This document shows positions 1 through 6,005 of a stretch of 6,107 nucleotides of DNA, piece after piece. A program made the translations under genes and the position numbers. Origin of the DNA: Neisseriaceae bacterium (lineage in GTDB: Bacteria > Pseudomonadota > Gammaproteobacteria > Burkholderiales > UBA11063); NCBI GenBank assembly GCA_947470205.1, contig CANISK010000094.1, forward strand, positions 1 through 6,107. The letters run 5' to 3'. The notes under the pieces are model-generated. The model ran no database searches. It worked only from the letters and a program-made list of their open reading frames with translations, and was not told where the DNA came from. The first letter of the stretch is position 1; each line of letters opens with the position of its first letter.

Positions 1-5
1 AATGT

Positions 6-109
6 TGTCATTCCCTAAGTCGTCGGGAATCCAGTTTTACAACACCCAACATTCATTTTAAAAGGTGACTATCTACATTGAATGGATTCCCGCCTGCGCG
101 GGAATGACA
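6..109. repeat. Composite dRS3-like inverted-repeat element, left copy
   Basis: The ends are a perfect 10-bp inverted repeat, TGTCATTCCC at 6-15 and GGGAATGACA at 100-109. A second perfect inverted pair is nested inside it, GGGAATCCA at 25-33 and TGGATTCCC at 83-91. Each end can also fold alone: ATTCCC/GGGAAT with a 9-nt spacer on the left (10-30), and ATTCCCGC/GCGGGAAT with a 4-nt loop on the right (86-105). The right hairpin fits ATTCCC-N8-GGGAAT, the published form of the Neisseria dRS3 repeat; the left is one base longer. There is no ORF inside. It resembles a non-autonomous, MITE-like or REP-like intergenic element. A matching element lies upstream of glmU at 5934-6005, with a different spacer. 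Whether it moves, and by which enzyme, cannot be seen here. Confidence 0.85.
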
Positions 110-440
110 TAAATTGGCACTTTTATAGGTTATGCAAGAAGTCTATTATCAAGTCCGTAAAATAATGTGACTACAAATTGTGTTTATGGATTTTACTTTG
201 GTATGGTGTGTATTTTTAGATTTTAATTGATTGTGCTTTTATGTACGATTAGTGTGAGATTTAACTATAGAAAACTACTTCTAAAAATTGTAATTATTGG
301 ATTTTAAGCGGGAGGATCTGCATATTTACATTTATACTTGAAATAATAAAATGTTTGTGATATATTGTTTATATACTCGAAATATTTGATAAATATGATA
401 AAATCTAATAACAATTAAGCTTATTAAGAAAAATAATATT
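110..440. other. AT-rich intergenic region upstream of zwf
   Basis: This stretch of about 330 bases holds no convincing gene. The only small reading frame noticed (132-170, 12 codons) has no ribosome binding site. I see no tRNA-like fold and no long inverted repeat. The useful content is at the right end, where a sigma70-type promoter (338-366) would give zwf a 5' leader of roughly 65-70 nt. The sequence just before the zwf start is very A/T-rich, with only a weak purine stretch (AAGAA, near 426-430) as a possible ribosome binding site. I found no recognisable HexR-type operator by eye. Confidence 0.6.
338..366 (+). promoter_or_regulatory. Predicted sigma70 promoter for zwf
   Basis: TTGAAA at 338-343 matches the -35 consensus at 5 of 6 positions. 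TATATT at 361-366 matches the -10 consensus at 5 of 6. The spacer is exactly 17 bp. Transcription would start near 373, about 68 nt before the zwf ATG. In DNA this AT-rich, chance matches are common. Spacing, match quality and position make this the best candidate in the region, but it is a prediction. Confidence 0.5.
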
Positions 441-1910
441 ATGAATAATCACAATCAATTACCGCAGTTTGATTTGGTGCTATTTGGTGGCACTGGTGAC
501 TTAGTCACAAGAAAGCTCATCCCTGCATTATTTAATGCATTTCAAAATAATAACATCAATCCGCAATCAAAAATAATCGGGCTTGGTAGAAAACCACTTG
601 ATATCAAACAATATCATCAACTAATCTACGATAAACTAATCCAGTGTAAAATTGATATCTTAGATGAAAACTGGCAACAATTTTTAAAACTTATACACTA
701 TATACAGCTAGATGCTAACAATGAAGATGACTACCAAAACTTATCTAGTTTTTTAAACACTAATATTATTAATATTTATTACTTATCTACTGCCCCTAGT
801 TTATTTCAGGTGATTTGTGAAAAACTAGCCAAGTTTAATCTAAATCATGAGCAATCCCGTATCGTCCTTGAAAAACCACTTGGGCATAATTTAGAATCTT
901 CTGAACATATTAATGAATATGTCGCACAGTCATTTAAAGAGACACAAATTTATCGGATAGACCACTACTTAGGTAAAGAATCTGTGCAAAATTTAATGGC
1001 GATTCGTTTTGGAAATACATTATTTGAGGCACTTTGGCGTAGACAATGGATAAGTAGCATACAAATTACAATAGCTGAGGACTTGGGGGTAGAATCCCGC
1101 GGGGAATTTTATGACAAAACTGGCGCACTTTGTGATATGTTGCAAAATCATTTATTGCAACTACTTTGCATTGTGGCTATGGAACCACCTTCATCCTTGG
1201 ATGCTGATACCATTCGTGATGAGAAACTAAAGGTTCTGAAATCTCTCAAGCCATTAACTGAAGAAAATGTTATTCATGATGTTATCAGAGGGCAATATAA
1301 GTCTGGAGCTATTAATGGCATTCCAGTACCGGGGTATCTTGAGGAAGATAATATTCCAGAAGGTAGTCACACTGAAACATTTGTGGCATTAAAAGCTGAA
1401 ATACAAAACTGGAGATGGGCAAATGTGCCGTTTTATCTTCGTACGGGTAAAAGAATGCAAGAAAAGTTAGCCGAGATTGTGATCCAATTTAAAGATATTC
1501 CATGTAAGATATTTCCAGGGATTACCAATAACTTTGCTAACCGTTTAATTATCCGTCTACAACCAGATGAGACGGTACAACTATACTTTTTAGCCAAGCA
1601 ACCGGGAGACACCAATCAACTTCAACCAGTATTTTTAGACCTTGATTTTAATGAAATATTTAAAAGTAAAGATAAACAAAATGGCGAAGGGTATGAAAGG
1701 CTTCTTTTAGATGTCATTAGAGGACAACTAACCCTATTTGTAAGACGAGATGAACAAAAGGCGGCGTGGCATTGGGTAGACCCAATTATAAACACTTGGA
1801 ATAAGTTAAATATTGCACCCAAATTGTACACTGCAGGCACTTGGGGGCCATCTTCTACTTCATCCTTATTGGCACGTGATAACGCTTGTTGGCATGAGGA
1901 ACTATTATGA
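441..1910 (+). CDS. zwf: Glucose-6-phosphate 1-dehydrogenase
   Basis: This cytoplasmic enzyme oxidises glucose 6-phosphate to 6-phosphogluconolactone with NADP+, the entry step of the oxidative pentose phosphate and Entner-Doudoroff routes. The 489-residue length is normal for bacterial Zwf. The N-terminal Rossmann fold shows FGGTGDLVTRKL (15-26). R50 in GLGRKP probably contacts the NADP 2'-phosphate. EKPLG (144-148) carries the conserved Lys-Pro. The signature RIDHYLGKE (172-180) holds the substrate/catalytic Asp174-His175 and Lys179. His237 in NHLLQ fits the general base (His240 in the Leuconostoc enzyme; the offset of 3 is constant across these motifs). The C-terminus has the usual GTWGP and LLARD motifs. 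The ATG lies nine codons before the conserved FDLVLFGGTGD block, as expected, though its ribosome site is weak. The expected partners pgl, edd and hexR are absent nearby. All key residues are present, so it should be active. Confidence 0.97.
   Translation: MNNHNQLPQFDLVLFGGTGDLVTRKLIPALFNAFQNNNINPQSKIIGLGRKPLDIKQYHQLIYDKLIQCKIDILDENWQQFLKLIHYIQLDANNEDDYQNLSSFLNTNIINIYYLSTAPSLFQVICEKLAKFNLNHEQSRIVLEKPLGHNLESSEHINEYVAQSFKETQIYRIDHYLGKESVQNLMAIRFGNTLFEALWRRQWISSIQITIAEDLGVESRGEFYDKTGALCDMLQNHLLQLLCIVAMEPPSSLDADTIRDEKLKVLKSLKPLTEENVIHDVIRGQYKSGAINGIPVPGYLEEDNIPEGSHTETFVALKAEIQNWRWANVPFYLRTGKRMQEKLAEIVIQFKDIPCKIFPGITNNFANRLIIRLQPDETVQLYFLAKQPGDTNQLQPVFLDLDFNEIFKSKDKQNGEGYERLLLDVIRGQLTLFVRRDEQKAAWHWVDPIINTWNKLNIAPKLYTAGTWGPSSTSSLLARDNACWHEELL
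1896..1900 (+). promoter_or_regulatory. Ribosome binding site inside the end of zwf
   Basis: GAGGA sits six bases before the ATG at 1907, within the last codons of zwf. It is a better Shine-Dalgarno match than the one in front of zwf. It supports translation of the downstream lipoprotein from the overlapping ATGA, probably coupled to zwf translation. Confidence 0.7.
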
Positions 1911-2287
1911 AAAGGATAATACTGTATTTAGTAATTTGTAGTGTGATGAGTGGGTGTAGTAATTTAAATAATAATGCACATGCAAAAAATAATAGCACAA
2001 ATTCCCCTCAAAAACCAACAGTGGTAAATAAAAACGCTGAGGTAGTACCACAAATCAACACCAATAACAGTAGAAGTCTCAGAAATTTTGAAGACATTAA
2101 AGTGACTAATAGCAAATTCTCAAAAGTTGAAGAAGTACGGGGGGCTGGTGGGAGCGTGTCTGAACTAAAAATAAACAACCGTGGTGAATTACCGAGCTAT
2201 TATATTTACCCCACACCACAACCAGATCTAAATATTAATAATCAACAAAGAAATATCTCATCCCCCACTTGGCAAATCAGCTGGTAG
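1907..2287 (+). CDS. Small predicted lipoprotein of unknown function, coupled to zwf
   Basis: The 126-residue product starts with a classic lipoprotein signal: basic MKR, a hydrophobic stretch (4-14), then VMSGC with the lipidated Cys at 17. Residue +2 is Ser, not Asp, which by the Lol rule suggests the outer membrane. Residues 18-55 are Asn/Ser/Lys-rich, low-complexity and probably a disordered linker. The C-terminal half (about 60-126) looks like a small conserved module: a charged VEEVRGAGGSVSELKI stretch, then NRGELPSYYIYP, then a QQRN tail ending in PTWQISW. This layout is faintly reminiscent of small betaproteobacterial envelope proteins ending in an aromatic motif, but I cannot assign a family. 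Its ATG overlaps the zwf stop (ATGA) and is preceded by GAGGA, so both are probably on one transcript. Reality as a gene is well supported; function is unknown. Confidence 0.82.
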   Translation: MKRIILYLVICSVMSGCSNLNNNAHAKNNSTNSPQKPTVVNKNAEVVPQINTNNSRSLRNFEDIKVTNSKFSKVEEVRGAGGSVSELKINNRGELPSYYIYPTPQPDLNINNQQRNISSPTWQISW

Positions 2288-2297
2288 GCATAAAAAT

Positions 2298-2466
2298 CAG
2301 TCATTGTGAGCCCTAATTTATTAGGGAGTGGCAATCTCACATGTAAAACATGCAACATTTAATACTTAAATATTATCCAATCAGTGCTGTGTTTGGTTTG
2401 TAGGATGACAAATAACATTGTGAATGTCGATCGATGTGATTGCCACGCTATCGCTCGCAATGACTG
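2298..2466. repeat. Composite inverted-repeat element of the GTCATTG...CAATGAC type
   Basis: The outer arms are CAGTCATTGTGAG (2298-2310) and CTCGCAATGACTG (2454-2466), a 13-bp inverted repeat with one mismatch. The inner arms are GTGGCAATC (2328-2336) and GATTGCCAC (2438-2446), a perfect 9-bp inverted repeat. Each end can also fold alone: the left encloses CCCTAAT/ATTAGGG, and the right pairs ATTGC (2439-2443) with GCAAT (2457-2461). The middle, 2337-2437, is unique AT-rich sequence with no ORF. Related GTCATTGCGAG repeats are scattered through intergenic regions of several bacteria. The plan is the same as that of the dRS3-like elements at 6-109 and 5934-6005, though the arm sequences differ. 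It starts only 10 bases after the lipoprotein stop. Confidence 0.75.
2311..2326. terminator. Hairpin just downstream of the lipoprotein gene, weak terminator candidate
   Basis: CCCTAAT (2311-2317) and ATTAGGG (2320-2326) form a 7-bp perfect stem, drawn more realistically as 6 bp with a TTTA loop. It begins 24 bases after the lipoprotein stop codon, the right place to end the zwf transcript. There is no run of T on its 3' side, so it is not a canonical intrinsic terminator. It lies inside the left end of the composite repeat and may simply be part of that element, or protect the 3' end of the message. Confidence 0.3.
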
Positions 2467-2562
2467 TGTGTGTTAGTTTCTCATCTCGAACTGATGTTGT
2501 TAATTAATTTACAATACAAATAATTGGTATACATCATAAACTATCTTCCGTGTACACTTAAT

Positions 2563-2581
2563 TTGAAGAAATTTTCTTCAA
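2563..2581. promoter_or_regulatory. Perfect 9+1+9 inverted repeat, candidate operator
   Basis: TTGAAGAAA (2563-2571) and TTTCTTCAA (2573-2581) are exact inverted copies around one central T. They lie 114 bases before the start of the coiled-coil gene. The near-zero spacer is poor for an RNA hairpin but typical of a site bound by a dimeric regulator. It does not match the Fur, LexA or HrcA consensus that I know. Role and regulator are inferred only. Confidence 0.5.
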
Positions 2582-2681
2582 CTAAGAAATCTATATATGA
2601 GATACAATAGATATATGTAATGAAAATACATTAAAATTATAAATTTTTACAACAGTACAACACATGTACATATTATTTTAT

Positions 2682-2687
2682 AAGGAA
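2682..2687 (+). promoter_or_regulatory. Ribosome binding site of the coiled-coil gene
   Basis: AAGGAA lies seven bases before the ATG at 2695. It is a good match at good spacing and fixes this ATG as the start of the 600-residue protein. Confidence 0.75.
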
Positions 2688-2694
2688 CTTCAAA

Positions 2695-4497
2695 ATGATA
2701 GGTAATAGAGGCTCAAGCAATTTAAATCAATCACAAATTAAAGGCGCAAGTGCCAATAACGGTCAACAAAATGCAGCCGCATCACAACCAGTCGATATCG
2801 ATGCTGAGATAATTGCGTGCCTAAATGCAGAAACATCACAATCATCAAAATGGTTTCAACCCGGTACGAGTAAGTATAACGAAGCTACATCAAGCATTAA
2901 CACACGCATTAGTACTCGCCAAGACGATATCAATACTCTCGCAGGTCATACCGATATAAAAACATCTCTAGAAGAGATACAAAACACATTAAAAACAACG
3001 AGGGGTTTATTTTTCAAGCGAATAACAGGCGTGTTTGAGAGAAAAATTATGTCTAATGAAGCAATAATAAACAAAAAAGAAGTAATAGATGCATTCAAAC
3101 GCTTGTTCAACGATGGGGTATGCAGTGTTGGTGGTATACGTAAAGCAAAAAAAGTTGCAAAACTTGAGTACTTATTAAACCAAGTAAACAAGCAAATTCG
3201 AAGCGCCCACTCACAAGAAAAGATAAATCAAAATGATCAGTCAATACCTCAACAAAACAATAATCAGCAGATTGTTAATCATAATCTAGAAAAAACAAAA
3301 AACTCAACAAACAGTATGCGCAAGTTCATACAAGATCTCCAACTACGTACCACAAAAGTATCAAAAGAAATTCCAGAGCAAGATCCACAAATAGAGCAAA
3401 ATCTACAAATAGAGCAAAATCCACAAATAAAGGATGCAAAAGATAGAATACATGACGGATACAATAAGATCACAGAATTAAATAAACAACTAAATGACTT
3501 GAAAGGTACCAATAAACAACAAGAGTTAGCGTTCCAAAACCAAGGAGAAGTAAAGATAAAAAACCTAACACAAGTCAACCAAGAAAAAATCCAACAACTA
3601 GACCAAGAGATTATCACTCTATCTCAACAAGTACCTAACGATGAACATGAAACAAAGCAGGAACAGTTTCATAAACAAAATACAGAACTAAACAGTAAGA
3701 TTCAACAATACAGATTGCAAATAGAAAAACTGCAATCCGTCAAAGAAGAATCACTACAAGAGCTACAGAAACATCCAATCTTCTTGAACAGCAACCTGAT
3801 GGAATCGGCAAAAACAACCTTAGAGCAAACGGTAGTACACGAAACTACAGATGCACACAATATAAAGAATGCAATACTAGCGAAGATTAATGATCCATTA
3901 TCATTAACCGATTTTCACAAACAAAATCTAGATACATTTGAAATAGCAGTCAAGAACATAAAAACATTACGCGAAGACCCAGAAAATCAAACATCAAAAG
4001 CGAATGAATCACGCAAATACTCTTACCAAAATTTTATTGTTAAATTAGATGCCAATTATTATGCGTATCAACTAGCCATGGAACGCCAGAAAGATTTCGA
4101 TAATATACAGGAACAGATGGAAGGATTTGATAAAATAATTCAAACTCTTAACGAATCCATTCAAAACGAAGAAAAACAAATTAAGCGGTTGATTATAGAA
4201 AATAATAAATATAAAACCGAGCGAAGTAATATTGAAAATGCTATAAACGATCTGCAAATTAAGATGGAAAAATCAAAACAACAATTGGTGGTAGACATAG
4301 AAGACAGTCAAAAATACACAGAAGAGAAAATAAAAGAGTTAAGCAAAGCTATTCCACCAATCGAAAAAGACATTCAAGAAAATATCAAATATATAGAGAA
4401 TGTGGCGACTGCGCAACAACTACAAAATGACCAAGAGATTAAAAAGATACTAGACGAAATAAACACTTTCAACGTTGCTTCTTCTTCCAACCAATGA
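2695..4497 (+). CDS. Large coiled-coil protein of unknown function, possible secreted effector
   Basis: The 600-residue product matches no family I recognise. It has no hydrophobic signal peptide and no membrane segment. Residues 1-33 are rich in Ser, Asn, Gln and Ala and contain no Asp or Glu. Residues about 34-170 look like a small helical domain, with GLFFKRITGVFERK (104-117) and a Gly-containing turn before a basic helix (VGGIRKAKKVAKLEYLL, 145-161). Residues 170-205 are Asn/Gln-rich and probably disordered. A short QIEQN(P/L) repeat covers 228-246. Glu/Gln/Lys-rich heptad-like helices, probably coiled coils, follow at about 248-365 and 465-590, separated by a less charged stretch with aromatic residues (KYSYQNF, NYYAYQ, about 441-462). 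The gene stands alone, has a good ribosome site, and ends 29 bp inside the 3' end of glmU on the other strand. Possibilities include an effector, a structural or filament-like protein, or a surface-associated protein. Long open frame and clear start make it a real gene; function is open. Confidence 0.88.
   Translation: MIGNRGSSNLNQSQIKGASANNGQQNAAASQPVDIDAEIIACLNAETSQSSKWFQPGTSKYNEATSSINTRISTRQDDINTLAGHTDIKTSLEEIQNTLKTTRGLFFKRITGVFERKIMSNEAIINKKEVIDAFKRLFNDGVCSVGGIRKAKKVAKLEYLLNQVNKQIRSAHSQEKINQNDQSIPQQNNNQQIVNHNLEKTKNSTNSMRKFIQDLQLRTTKVSKEIPEQDPQIEQNLQIEQNPQIKDAKDRIHDGYNKITELNKQLNDLKGTNKQQELAFQNQGEVKIKNLTQVNQEKIQQLDQEIITLSQQVPNDEHETKQEQFHKQNTELNSKIQQYRLQIEKLQSVKEESLQELQKHPIFLNSNLMESAKTTLEQTVVHETTDAHNIKNAILAKINDPLSLTDFHKQNLDTFEIAVKNIKTLREDPENQTSKANESRKYSYQNFIVKLDANYYAYQLAMERQKDFDNIQEQMEGFDKIIQTLNESIQNEEKQIKRLIIENNKYKTERSNIENAINDLQIKMEKSKQQLVVDIEDSQKYTEEKIKELSKAIPPIEKDIQENIKYIENVATAQQLQNDQEIKKILDEINTFNVASSSNQ
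3376..3430 (+). repeat. 18-bp in-frame tandem repeat within the coiled-coil gene
   Basis: About three copies of an 18-bp unit, CCACAAATAGAGCAAAAT and close variants, start at 3385, 3403 and 3421, with a partial copy before the first. Copies one and two differ at a single base; the third decays after CCACAAATA. It encodes six-residue units of the form (P/L)QIEQN, residues about 228-246, at the junction between the disordered segment and the first long helix. The unit keeps the frame, so copy number could vary without breaking the protein. Confidence 0.8.
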
Positions 4498-5845
4498 TAG
4501 TGGTTTGACGAGCCCTAGTAAGCGTTAGCTCATCCGCTGGGGCGTTTTTGGTGATGACCGACCCAGCGCCAATGATTGCCCCTGTGCCTATTGTCACGGG
4601 GGCTACCATCATGGTACCGGATCCAATGAATGCATCATCTTCAATGATGGTTTGGTGTTTATTGGTGCCGTCATAGTTACACGTCACACTCCCCGCCCCC
4701 ACATTTACATGTGCTCCGATTTGACTATCACCTATGTATGTTAGGTGGTTGATTTTGGAATTTGCCCCAACCATCGACTTTTTGACTTCAACGAAGTTGC
4801 CAATGTGGGCATCTGCCTGCAAAACTGTCTCTGGTCTGATTCTCGCAAATGGGCCAATTTGGCAATTATCCTCTATTACTGCACCTTCTATCACGCTATA
4901 TGGTTTTATATTCACATTATCTTTTATCGTTACGTTTTTTAGTATACACCCAGCGTTTATTATTACATTATTACCAATTATCACTCTGCCTTCAAATACA
5001 CAATTCACATCGATCACACAATCCTGCCCCATCGTAACATCCCCTCGAATCTCTACTCGAGATTTATCTTTTATAGTTACTCCTTTTTCTAATAATACCC
5101 CAACATTGATATGGTTACAAATCCGCTCTAATGATTCTAATTGGGTTTTATTATTAATCCCAAATATTTCATATTCATGATGTGCAGTGACGGATTGTAT
5201 TTCCACGCCTTCTGTATGGGCTATTTTAATCACATCTGTGAGGTAATATTCATTTTGAGCATTGTTATTTGAGATGGAGTTTAGCCACTCGGGTAACATC
5301 TGGTTTGGGAATATGTACACTCCGGAATTTACCTCCCTTATCTCTTTTTGGATGGAAGTAGCATCTTTTTCTTCCACTATCATTGAAATATGTTGATGTG
5401 TATCGCGGATTATTCTGCCATATCCATATGGGTCTTGTAAAATCGCAGTTAATATTATTATATTGTTATTATGTTGCTTTGCCATAACATCTAGGGTATG
5501 GGGTGATATGAGTGGTGCATCCCCATATAAAATAAGAGTTTTGCCATTTGCGGTGATGTTGGGTAGGGCTTCTTTGAGGGCATGCCCAGTGCCTAGTTGT
5601 TCTTCTTGCTTTACCCAAATTATATCTACATGTGGACATATATTATTAATAGTGCTCTTTACAAGCTCGCCACCATGTCCGTACACTATAATAAGCCTTG
5701 CAGGGTTTGATTTTAGTGCAGTTTCTATCACGTGTTGTAAAATCGGTTTACCAGATAGCTCATGTAATACCTTTGGTGTTTGTGAGTGCATTCTAGTGCC
5801 AGCCCCAGCTGCTAGAATAACTATGTTTAGATTTTGCGAGTCCAT
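4469..5845 (-). CDS. glmU: Bifunctional UDP-N-acetylglucosamine pyrophosphorylase / glucosamine-1-phosphate N-acetyltransferase
   Basis: GlmU acetylates glucosamine 1-phosphate with acetyl-CoA, then uridylylates it with UTP to UDP-GlcNAc, the cytoplasmic precursor of peptidoglycan and lipopolysaccharide. The 458 residues match the E. coli protein (456). Uridylyltransferase domain: LAAGAGTRM (11-19) with Lys25, QLGTGHA (83-89), YGDAP with metal-binding Asp109, GYGR (141-144), Glu158, Asn173 and Asn231. The left-handed beta-helix follows from about 250, with hexapeptide repeats. Acetyltransferase residues line up with E. coli at +4: Arg337, Lys355, catalytic His367 in HLTY, Tyr370, Asn381 and Lys396. 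The C-terminus ends in basic GWKKKQR. The frame stays open to an ATG at 5929, but the start at 5845 is preferred. It puts LAAGAGTRM at the family position and has AGGAGA just upstream; the 28 extra residues are not family-like. No glmS is adjacent. It converges on, and overlaps, the coiled-coil gene. All catalytic residues seen are intact. Confidence 0.97.
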   Translation of the reverse strand: MDSQNLNIVILAAGAGTRMHSQTPKVLHELSGKPILQHVIETALKSNPARLIIVYGHGGELVKSTINNICPHVDIIWVKQEEQLGTGHALKEALPNITANGKTLILYGDAPLISPHTLDVMAKQHNNNIIILTAILQDPYGYGRIIRDTHQHISMIVEEKDATSIQKEIREVNSGVYIFPNQMLPEWLNSISNNNAQNEYYLTDVIKIAHTEGVEIQSVTAHHEYEIFGINNKTQLESLERICNHINVGVLLEKGVTIKDKSRVEIRGDVTMGQDCVIDVNCVFEGRVIIGNNVIINAGCILKNVTIKDNVNIKPYSVIEGAVIEDNCQIGPFARIRPETVLQADAHIGNFVEVKKSMVGANSKINHLTYIGDSQIGAHVNVGAGSVTCNYDGTNKHQTIIEDDAFIGSGTMMVAPVTIGTGAIIGAGSVITKNAPADELTLTRARQTTIIGWKKKQR

Positions 5846-5849
5846 GATG

Positions 5850-5855
5850 TCTCCT
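5850..5855 (-). promoter_or_regulatory. Ribosome binding site that sets the glmU start
   Basis: On the minus strand AGGAGA (plus-strand TCTCCT) lies four bases before the ATG at 5845-5843. It is the strongest Shine-Dalgarno match in the window and is the main reason for rejecting the longer in-frame start at 5929. In the remaining 5856-5933 gap I see -10-like A/T stretches but no well-spaced promoter pair. Confidence 0.8.
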
Positions 5856-5933
5856 GATTTATTAGGTATAGTAGACTTCTTTTGTAACCTGAAAGTTATA
5901 AAAGCAAGCTCAGAATAAGAAACTAACAAACAC

Positions 5934-6005
5934 TGTCATTCCCGTGAAAACGGGAATCCATGCTCTATAATGTTCAAATGGATTCCCGCCTTCGCGGGAA
6001 TGACA
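5934..6005. repeat. Composite dRS3-like inverted-repeat element, right copy
   Basis: Outer arms TGTCATTCCC (5934-5943) and GGGAATGACA (5996-6005) are perfect inverted copies. Inner arms GGGAATCCA (5952-5960) and TGGATTCCC (5979-5987) are too. Both end hairpins fit ATTCCC-N8-GGGAAT exactly (5938-5957 and 5982-6001). The arms match the element at 6-109, but the spacer is much shorter (18 versus 49 bases between inner arms) and unrelated. It lies 88 bases upstream of the preferred glmU start. Its right arm is the first unit of the tandem array that follows. Confidence 0.85.

Larger units (their letters stand above)
2467..2694. other. AT-rich regulatory region upstream of the coiled-coil gene
   Basis: About 230 bases with no gene. 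It contains a symmetric 19-bp inverted repeat (2563-2581) and several -10-like hexamers, for example TACAAT at 2603-2608 and TATAAA at 2638-2643. None has a good -35 box at 16-18 bp, so I do not call a sigma70 promoter. It ends in a clear ribosome binding site. The gene may depend on an activator or an alternative sigma factor, or its promoter may be too degenerate to recognise by eye. Confidence 0.5.

Noticed and set aside
132..170. Small ORF of 12 codons upstream of zwf
   Set aside because: It has no ribosome binding site and is too short to separate from chance in AT-rich DNA.
1433..1840. Minus-strand open frames opposite zwf (1433-1615 and 1622-1840)
   Set aside because: Antisense shadows of conserved zwf coding sequence, without family resemblance or supporting context.
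2311..2326. Canonical intrinsic terminator after the lipoprotein gene
   Set aside because: The hairpin is real but no T-run follows it on either strand. It is kept only as a weak terminator candidate.
2524..2643. Sigma70 promoter for the coiled-coil gene
   Set aside because: TACAAT (2603-2608), TATATA (2592-2597) and TATAAA (2638-2643) resemble -10 boxes, but none has an acceptable -35 box at 16-18 bp.
2946..4257. Minus-strand open frames opposite the coiled-coil gene (2946-3191, 3279-3617, 4072-4257)
   Set aside because: The Phe/Ser/Cys-rich hydrophobic translations are what a Lys/Glu/Gln-rich gene gives on its reverse strand. They are not evidence of membrane proteins.
4734..5918. Several plus-strand open frames opposite glmU (4734-5180, 4745-4942, 4849-5037, 5463-5918)
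   Set aside because: They lie entirely antisense to an intact, motif-complete glmU, have biased composition typical of shadow frames, and show no recognisable domain.
5846..5929. Longer glmU start at 5929 adding 28 residues
   Set aside because: The extra residues do not resemble GlmU. The ATG at 5845 has AGGAGA just upstream and places the LAAGAGTRM motif at the usual position.
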